From Lawsonibacter sp900754605 (lineage in GTDB: Bacteria; Bacillota; Clostridia; Oscillospirales; Oscillospiraceae), in NCBI GenBank assembly GCA_037257225.1, contig JAYCWP010000036.1, forward strand, positions 62,001 to 126,000: a stretch of DNA of 64,000 nt, given 5' to 3'. A program made the translations under genes and the position numbers. Of the stretch, positions 59,357-64,000 are shown piece by piece. The notes beneath the pieces were generated by a model. The model did no database searches. It was not told where the DNA came from and saw nothing but the letters and a program-made list of their open reading frames with translations. Within the stretch, counting starts at the first letter, position 1, and every line of letters begins with the position of its first letter.

Positions 59357-60775
59357 TTAAAACTGAAAATAGATGAAGGGATTGAAGGAGCCGGTGACCA
59401 GCAGCCCATAGGAGAGGACCAGAAGCCCAAGAGCCAGCACCCGGGGTGCCCAAAGGGCAATCATCTGTCCAGCGGTCCCCCGGGTCTCCAGCCAGGACTG
59501 CGCCCAGCGCTTGACCGGCAGGAAGGCAACAAGAGCCAGGAGCCACTCCGGCCAGAACTGGAGCAGATAGTAGACGGCTTGACCGTCCTGGGCCAGGCCG
59601 GTGGTCTGGCCGAACATGGCTCCCAGATAGGCCCATGCCTGATCCAGATCCGCTGCGCGAAACAGCACCCAGCTTAGAATGACGGACAGCATGGTGCAGG
59701 CCCAGCGGAAGAGGCTGGGAAACTGCTCCAGATGTGTCCCCCACAGGAATTTTTCCCCCAGCAGCAGGATACAGAACCACAGTCCCCACAGAATAAAGGT
59801 CCAGGCGGCTCCGTGCCATAGGCCGGTGAGCAGCCATACTACCAGAATATTACGGATTTGCCTGAGCCTGGAGCAGCGGTTGCCTCCCAGAGGGATGTAT
59901 ACATAGTCCCGGAACCAGGAACTGAGAGAGATGTGCCACCGCCGCCAGAACTCAGTGACGGAGCGGGAGATGTAGGGATAGTTGAAGTTCTCCAAAAAGT
60001 GGAAGCCGAACATACGACCCAGGCCAATGGCCATATCCGAGTAGGCGGAGAAATCAAAGTAGATCTGGAAGGTATAGGCCAGGGCGCCTACCCAGGCCAG
60101 TCCGGGGTCCAGATTGGCCGCTGTCTGGCCAAAGACGCCGTCGGCGATCTGGCCCATGGAGTTGGCCAGCACCATTTTTTTGGCCAGACCGAAGCAGAAA
60201 CGGGTGGCCCCGGCGGAAAACTCTGACAAGGTTTCCTTCCGGCCGGCGATTTCCTCCATCACCGTGGTATAGCGCACGATGGGGCCGGCCACCAGCTGGG
60301 GAAACAGGGCCACATATAGGGCTACGTTCAGAGGGTTCCTCTGAATAGGGGCGTCACCACGATACACGTCGATGACATAGCTAAGCCCTTGGAACGTGAA
60401 GAAGGAGATGCCGATGGGCAGGGTGACTTGTGGGATGGGGACGGCAAAGCCCAAGTCGCAGATGGTTTGAGCCAAAAAACCGGCGTACTTGAACCAGGCC
60501 AGCAGCCCCAGCCCGGCACATAGGGAAAAGAGAAGTCCGACTCTGGCCAGTTGGGGCCGGGTGTTCTGACCAGCCAGCAAGCCGCCAAGATAATTGATAG
60601 AGATGGACAGAATCATCAGAAGGACCAGCTGTCCAGCTCCCCACCAGTAAAAAAATAGGCTGGCTCCCAGCAGGATGAGGTTCCGCAGGCCGCGGAATCG
60701 GGATGGAACGCAATAATAGGCAAGGAGCAGGGTGGGCAGGAACACCAGAAGAAAGATCAGGCTGCTGAATACCAT
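59357..60775 (-). CDS. MBOAT-family O-acyltransferase (AlgI-like)
   Basis: 472 residues with about ten helices. It moves acetyl or acyl groups to the outer face for polymer modification. It has MVFSSLIFLLVFLPTLLLAYY, LPIGISFFTFQGLSYVIDVYRGD (in parts), FFDFSAYSDMAIGLGRMFG-like (FQIYFDFSAYSDMAIGLG) and the catalytic histidine in TGLWHGAAWTFILWGLW. The RBS is AGGGGG. The length and motif order match AlgI/PatA. It forms a pair with the DHHW gene downstream. Confidence 0.95.
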   Translation of the reverse strand: MVFSSLIFLLVFLPTLLLAYYCVPSRFRGLRNLILLGASLFFYWWGAGQLVLLMILSISINYLGGLLAGQNTRPQLARVGLLFSLCAGLGLLAWFKYAGFLAQTICDLGFAVPIPQVTLPIGISFFTFQGLSYVIDVYRGDAPIQRNPLNVALYVALFPQLVAGPIVRYTTVMEEIAGRKETLSEFSAGATRFCFGLAKKMVLANSMGQIADGVFGQTAANLDPGLAWVGALAYTFQIYFDFSAYSDMAIGLGRMFGFHFLENFNYPYISRSVTEFWRRWHISLSSWFRDYVYIPLGGNRCSRLRQIRNILVVWLLTGLWHGAAWTFILWGLWFCILLLGEKFLWGTHLEQFPSLFRWACTMLSVILSWVLFRAADLDQAWAYLGAMFGQTTGLAQDGQAVYYLLQFWPEWLLALVAFLPVKRWAQSWLETRGTAGQMIALWAPRVLALGLLVLSYGLLVTGSFNPFIYFQF

Positions 60776-60925
60776 CGGGAGGCCCCCTTAGACAAAGGAT
60801 CAGACAACAAGGCAGGAATTAAAAGCCCATCTCCGGAAATATGGCCGGAACTGGGCAGTTTTTACAGCCTGAGTATAACGTATTTTCAAGTTTGCGTCAA
60901 ATCTGGATGGAGGTGCAAGCTGGAA

Positions 60926-60954
60926 TTGTAATTCAACCAGGAATGTGATAAAAT
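60926..60954 (+). promoter_or_regulatory. Promoter of the DivIVA-like gene
   Basis: -35 TTGTAA (60926-60931), 17-base spacer, -10 TAAAAT (60949-60954). The start codon follows 50 bases later. Confidence 0.7.
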
Positions 60955-61004
60955 AACACGGAATATGACAAATTGCCCCGGAAGGGGCGGAGACGAGGTG
61001 CCCC

Positions 61005-61697
61005 ATGGACCATCCCTTTCGCAGCGCCGCCTTCGGCGGCTTCAACCGGCAGGATGTGCTGGACTATTTGGAAAAGACGGCGGCAGAGAACGCCCGGAAA
61101 CAGCAGGAACTTCAGCAGCGCCTGGAGGAGGCGGAGGAGGATCGGCGGAAGCTGTCCTCGCAGGAGTCGGATCAGGAGGAACGGGTGACCATTCTCAACC
61201 GGGACCGGGAGAGCCTGAGTCAGCAGCTGGAACAAGTGAAGGCGGTGCTGGAAGCCAGTCGGGAGCGTGAGGAGGCCCAGAGCCGAGAGTTGGAAGAGCT
61301 GCGGCGGGAGCGGGACAGCCTGCGCCGCCGAGTGGCGGAACTGGAGCCTGGGGCGGCAGCCTATACCGCAGTGAAGGAGCGGGCCGCCGGGGTGGAGCTG
61401 GAGGCCCACTGCCGGGCGCAGAATGTGCTGAATGAGGCGGATGGACAGGCGCGGGAGCTGCGCCGGAGTATGGAGCAGTGGATGAGCCGGGTCCAGTTAG
61501 AGTACGACGCTCTGCGCAGTGAAGTAGAGTCTACCGTCTCACATGCGGCAGATCAGCTGGAGAAGGCAGGAAAGTGCCTGGAGCAGGTGACTGCCATGCT
61601 GAGTGACCAGGATGTGGAACTGGAAGAGCTGGCCCGGGCCTATGACAGCACAGACCGGGAGAAAATCCCCGCCCCCATGCCGCTGACAGAGCTGTGA
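61005..61697 (+). CDS. DivIVA-like coiled-coil protein
   Basis: 230 residues. The N-terminus FGGFNRQDVLDYLEK is the DivIVA/GpsB membrane-binding turn (FxxxxYDxxxVDxFL type), and the rest is one long glutamate/arginine-rich coiled coil to about residue 200. DivIVA marks curved membranes at poles and septa. It lacks the usual C-terminal second coil. The start follows GACGAGGTG. The gene is followed by a terminator. Confidence 0.85.
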   Translation: MDHPFRSAAFGGFNRQDVLDYLEKTAAENARKQQELQQRLEEAEEDRRKLSSQESDQEERVTILNRDRESLSQQLEQVKAVLEASREREEAQSRELEELRRERDSLRRRVAELEPGAAAYTAVKERAAGVELEAHCRAQNVLNEADGQARELRRSMEQWMSRVQLEYDALRSEVESTVSHAADQLEKAGKCLEQVTAMLSDQDVELEELARAYDSTDREKIPAPMPLTEL

Positions 61698-61706
61698 AAA
61701 TGACAG

Positions 61707-61757
61707 GAATCGGGTTCACCCTTGGTTTTTCTGAGGGTGCAGCCCGGTTCTTTTTTG
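61707..61757 (+). terminator. Terminator after the DivIVA-like gene
   Basis: AATCGGGTTCACCCT pairs with AGGGTGCAGCCCGGTT (with a one-base offset), loop TGGTTTTTCTG, followed by CTTTTTTG. Confidence 0.8.
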
Positions 61758-61845
61758 TAGTGTGACCGCCGCACGTGGACAAAATTCTGTGCAGAACGGA
61801 CATGAAGCGGTGCGCACTTTTTTTGGATTCTGGTGGAAACCACCA

Positions 61846-61874
61846 TTGACTAATTGTGAAAGGTGCTTTACAAT
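61846..61874 (+). promoter_or_regulatory. Promoter of the small membrane-protein transcript
   Basis: -35 TTGACT (61846-61851), 17-base spacer, -10 TACAAT (61869-61874). A TGGTGG-AAA-CCACCA hairpin lies just upstream (61831-61845). Confidence 0.8.
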
Positions 61875-61920
61875 AGAACAAAATTCACAATCATCCAGTT
61901 TGGGAGAGGGGACAGGAAGC

Positions 61921-62208
61921 ATGAAGAAGCAAAGCTGCGGTTACAATGCATACAGCTGCGCTTCTGCCGCCGGAATGGCAGCAGCCGCTTCCTCCTGCGC
62001 GCATTTCCAGGCCCAGTCTGGAAATGCTTCTGCTTTTGTGAGCCTGTTGGACACCATGATGATGGTGTCCTTTTTTGTTATCCTGGTAGGGATCGTAGGC
62101 CTTCTGGCTGACTCTATCCTTCTGGTAAACGTACTGTCTGTACTGTGCGTAGCGGGGTTGTTGATTATTCTGGCCCTGGCGGGCCGAAACAGCGTTCCAA
62201 AGAGGTAA
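61921..62208 (+). CDS. Unknown small membrane protein with Cys-rich N-terminus
   Basis: 95 residues, not recognised. The first 35 residues are Cys/Ala/Ser-rich (CGYNAYSCASAAGMAAAASSCA), then two hydrophobic stretches (SFFVILVGIVGLLADSILLV, and LSVLCVAGLLIILALAG) form likely membrane helices. The start follows GAGAGGGGACAGGAAGC. The coding stretch contains two perfect hairpins, one of which looks like an intrinsic terminator. It could therefore be a coding gene with an RNA control element, or an RNA gene with a spurious frame. Confidence 0.6.
   Translation: MKKQSCGYNAYSCASAAGMAAAASSCAHFQAQSGNASAFVSLLDTMMMVSFFVILVGIVGLLADSILLVNVLSVLCVAGLLIILALAGRNSVPKR
62001..62027 (+). repeat. Perfect 10-bp inverted repeat inside the small gene
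   Basis: GCATTTCCAG (62001-62010) and CTGGAAATGC (62018-62027) with a seven-base loop. It precedes the terminator-like hairpin by 21 bases. Confidence 0.9.
62049..62076 (+). terminator. Terminator-like hairpin inside the small gene
   Basis: GGACACCAT (62049-62057) and ATGGTGTCC (62062-62070), four-base loop, followed by TTTTTT (62071-62076). It has all features of an intrinsic terminator but lies in the reading frame. Confidence 0.75.
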
Positions 62209-62238
62209 CCGCTTTTATCCGGCAAAAGGATTAAAAGG

Positions 62239-62272
62239 GCGGCTCCGTTCTTTGGAACGGAGCCGCTTTTTT
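62239..62272 (+). terminator. Terminator after the small membrane-protein gene
   Basis: GCGGCTCCGTTC (62239-62250) pairs with GAACGGAGCCGC (62255-62266), followed by TTTTTT. Confidence 0.92.
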
Positions 62273-62310
62273 AATATATTCATCCTGTAAATAAAAAAGG
62301 AGAGGTTTAT

Positions 62311-63501
62311 ATGAACAGCAAAAAGTTTCTTGCCTTTGCTATGGCAGCGGCTATGACCCTGTCCATGACTGCCTGCGGCGGCTCTGGCTCCAGTTCCGAC
62401 ACAGGTTCCAGCGGAACGGGGAGCGCCGCCGGTACCGCCTTCAAATTGGGCGGCACAGGCCCCCTCACAGGAGGAGCCTCCATCTATGGTCTGGCTGCTC
62501 AGCGGGGCGCACAGATCGCTGTGGATGAGATCAATGCCGAGGGCGGCGCCATCCAGTTCGATCTGAAGTACGAGGACGATCAGCATGACCCGGAGAAGGC
62601 AGTCAATGCCTATAACGCTTTGAAGGAGTGGGGAATGCAGATTTCCCTGGGCTCCGTTACATCCCAGCCCGGTATCAGCACCTCCGCTCTGAACCAGGAG
62701 GTCGGGATCTTTGCTCTTACCCCATCTGCCTCCGCCCCCGATGTCATTGCCGGTAAGGACAACGTCTACCAGATGTGCTTCTCTGACCCCAACCAGGGCC
62801 TGGCCTCTGCTCAGTATATCGCCGAGCAGCAGATGGGAGAGAAGATTTTCATCATCTGGAAAAGTGACGACAACTATTCCACTGGCATCAAGGATAAGTT
62901 CATGGCTGAGGCTGACAAACTGGGCCTGAACGTGGTGGGCAACGCCCCCTTCACCACCGACTCCCAGAACGACTTCAACGTCCAGCTGACCCAGGCCAAG
63001 CAGGCTGAGGCTGATCTGCTGTTCCTGCCTATCTACTATGAGCCCGCCTCCCTGATCCTCAGCCAGGCCAAGGCTATGGGATATGCTCCCAAGTTCTTCG
63101 GCGTGGACGGAATGGACGGCATCCTCACCATGAAGAACTTTGACCCCGCTCTGGCCGAGGGCGTTATGCTGCTGACTCCCTTCAACGCCGACGATGAGGA
63201 TGAGGCCACCCAGAATTTCGTTAAGAAGTACCAGGAGCAGTATGGTGAGACCCCCATCCAGTTTGCTGCGGATGCTTATGACTGTGTGTACGCCTATAAG
63301 CTGGCGCTTGAGACTGCCGGCTGTACCCCGGATATGAGTGCGGCCGACTTGAACGCCAAGATGAAGGAGACTTTCCCCACCATTACCTTCACTGGTCTGA
63401 CCGGCGATGGTGCGGGTATCACCTGGGACGCCACCGGTGCAGTGTCCAAGAGTCCTAAGGGCATGGTCATCCAGGATGGCGCTTACGTGGGCATGGACTG
63501 A
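62311..63501 (+). CDS. livJ: Branched-chain amino acid ABC transporter binding lipoprotein
   Basis: 396 residues. A lipoprotein signal ends in LSMTACGGS, followed by a Ser/Gly linker. The LivJ-type periplasmic fold starts FKLGGTGPLTGGASIYG and has QIAVDEINAEGG and LKYEDDQHDPEKA. It binds branched-chain amino acids or related ligands and passes them to the LivH/LivM permeases. RBS GGAGAGG. A livH gene follows, with 156 bases between. The gene starts an operon that leaves the window. Confidence 0.94.
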   Translation: MNSKKFLAFAMAAAMTLSMTACGGSGSSSDTGSSGTGSAAGTAFKLGGTGPLTGGASIYGLAAQRGAQIAVDEINAEGGAIQFDLKYEDDQHDPEKAVNAYNALKEWGMQISLGSVTSQPGISTSALNQEVGIFALTPSASAPDVIAGKDNVYQMCFSDPNQGLASAQYIAEQQMGEKIFIIWKSDDNYSTGIKDKFMAEADKLGLNVVGNAPFTTDSQNDFNVQLTQAKQAEADLLFLPIYYEPASLILSQAKAMGYAPKFFGVDGMDGILTMKNFDPALAEGVMLLTPFNADDEDEATQNFVKKYQEQYGETPIQFAADAYDCVYAYKLALETAGCTPDMSAADLNAKMKETFPTITFTGLTGDGAGITWDATGAVSKSPKGMVIQDGAYVGMD

Positions 63502-63521
63502 GCCTATATGACCGGAAGCGC

Positions 63522-63560
63522 CTCTCCCCGCGGGAGCGTACATGCTGCCGCGGGGGGAGA
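63522..63560 (+). other. Hairpin between livJ and livH
   Basis: TCTCCCCGCGG pairs with CCGCGGGGGGAGA around a loop. No T-run follows, so it may protect the livJ mRNA or lower readthrough to livH, a usual way to make more binding protein than permease. Confidence 0.5.
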
Positions 63561-63657
63561 CTTCCTCCCGGCCGGGGCGTGTGGGAAAGGGGCCGATGGG
63601 CCCGGCGTTTTTCCCATGCGCCCGAAGAAAAAAGGAGAGAGAAAAGGTGAGTAAATT

Positions 63658-64000
63658 ATGGATGTTTTGACCCTGCTGGACTATTTGATCCGAGGACTGA
63701 GCCTGGGAAGTGTCTACGCCATCATTGCCCTGGGATACACCATGGTGTACGGTATTGCGAAAATGCTGAATTTCGCACATGGCGACGTGATCATGGTAGG
63801 GGCCTATGTGTGTTTCTTTGCCATGACCGGCCTGAGTCCTATGTTTGAGGCTGGGAGCATGGCTGCTGCGGTAGTGCCTGCTTTGGCGGGTGTGGTGCTG
63901 TCCATGGCGGTGTGTACCGTCCTGGGCGTGGTAATCGAGGGGCTGGCCTATAAGCCCCTGCGCCAGGCACCCTCTCTGGCGGTGCTGATCACTGCCATTG
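63658..64000 (+). CDS. livH: LivH-type branched-chain amino acid permease (cut by window edge)
   Basis: First 114 residues only. It starts MDVLTLLDYLIRGLSLGSVYAI and has GYTMVYGIAKMLNFAHGDVIMVGAY, the LivH core (in parts), followed by further helices. It forms the membrane channel with LivM for the ligand of the binding protein upstream. The ATG at 63658 is chosen; GGTGA lies seven bases before, and an AAAGGAG a little further. livM, livG and livF are expected past the right edge. Confidence 0.93.
   Translation, partial: MDVLTLLDYLIRGLSLGSVYAIIALGYTMVYGIAKMLNFAHGDVIMVGAYVCFFAMTGLSPMFEAGSMAAAVVPALAGVVLSMAVCTVLGVVIEGLAYKPLRQAPSLAVLITAI

Noticed and set aside
62215..63780. Long open frame antisense to livJ and the start of livH
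   Set aside because: Shadow caused by the codon bias of livJ; covers a terminator and a gap as well as coding sequence.

Overview
The window is a G+C-rich stretch of a Gram-positive chromosome. It carries a mother-cell sigma factor of the sigma-K type, a SpoVB-type flippase, a T-box leader before thrS, a NiaR-type regulator, TAXI-type TRAP transport and a yabM-yabN-yabO-like gene order. Together these point to a spore-forming anaerobic Clostridia, most probably Oscillospiraceae of the Flavonifractor/Intestinimonas/Lawsonibacter kind; this placement is inferred from gene content and not from a marker comparison. Most of the sequence is coding. I see no prophage, insertion sequence, CRISPR array or rRNA.

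Layout. 1-3636 (-): a MacA-MacB-type efflux operon behind a promoter with a MerR-family operator. 3905-7204 (-): a HAD phosphatase and a FeoA-FeoB fusion for ferrous iron. 7405-17964 (+): one long operon with a metal-chelate/corrinoid-type ABC importer (binding protein, FecCD permease, ATPase) followed by cbiK, D, L, F, G, H, J, ET and C. This covers every step from sirohydrochlorin to cobyrinic acid by the anaerobic route. 18033-20917 (-): a LysO-like exporter and thrS with its T-box leader. 21424-23205 (+): niaR and a PTS_EIIC_2-type permease whose promoter carries a perfect palindrome. 23415-31342 (-): a Gx transporter/NusG-II/ApbE flavin module, then rqcP, HU, mazG, a spoVB-like flippase, an MTA/SAH deaminase-type amidohydrolase, purine nucleoside phosphorylase and a zinc-ribbon protein.

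31786-37501 (+): a ClC-type channel, an OPT oligopeptide transporter, a lone PqqD-like protein, an unknown small membrane protein and the dipeptidase PepD. 37591-41179: a glycerate module (glycerate kinase, CdaR-type regulator and a divergent D-2-hydroxyacid dehydrogenase). 41335-46058 (+): sigK and a TAXI-TRAP transporter with its DUF1850 partner. 46269-51495 (+): prfB without the usual frameshift, an M23 peptidase, tRNA-Leu(CAA) and a split transketolase. 51632-60775 (-): a phospholipase D-like enzyme, ComF, RidA, a degenerate superoxide-reductase-like protein, a macro-domain protein, QueT, alanine dehydrogenase, an unknown protein and an O-acetylation pair (DHHW protein and MBOAT). 61005-64000 (+): a DivIVA-like protein, a small membrane protein whose gene contains two perfect hairpins, and the start of a branched-chain amino acid ABC operon that runs off the right edge.

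The most promising under-described items are regulatory: the palindrome over the start site of the PTS_EIIC_2 permease beside niaR, an intrinsic terminator inside the alanine dehydrogenase leader, the structured queT leader, and the hairpin pair inside the small membrane-protein gene at 61921. The OPT-PqqD-unknown-PepD set and the Gx/NusG-II/ApbE set are the best candidates for functional modules not yet fully worked out. All functional assignments rest on motif recognition and context; no database search was run.
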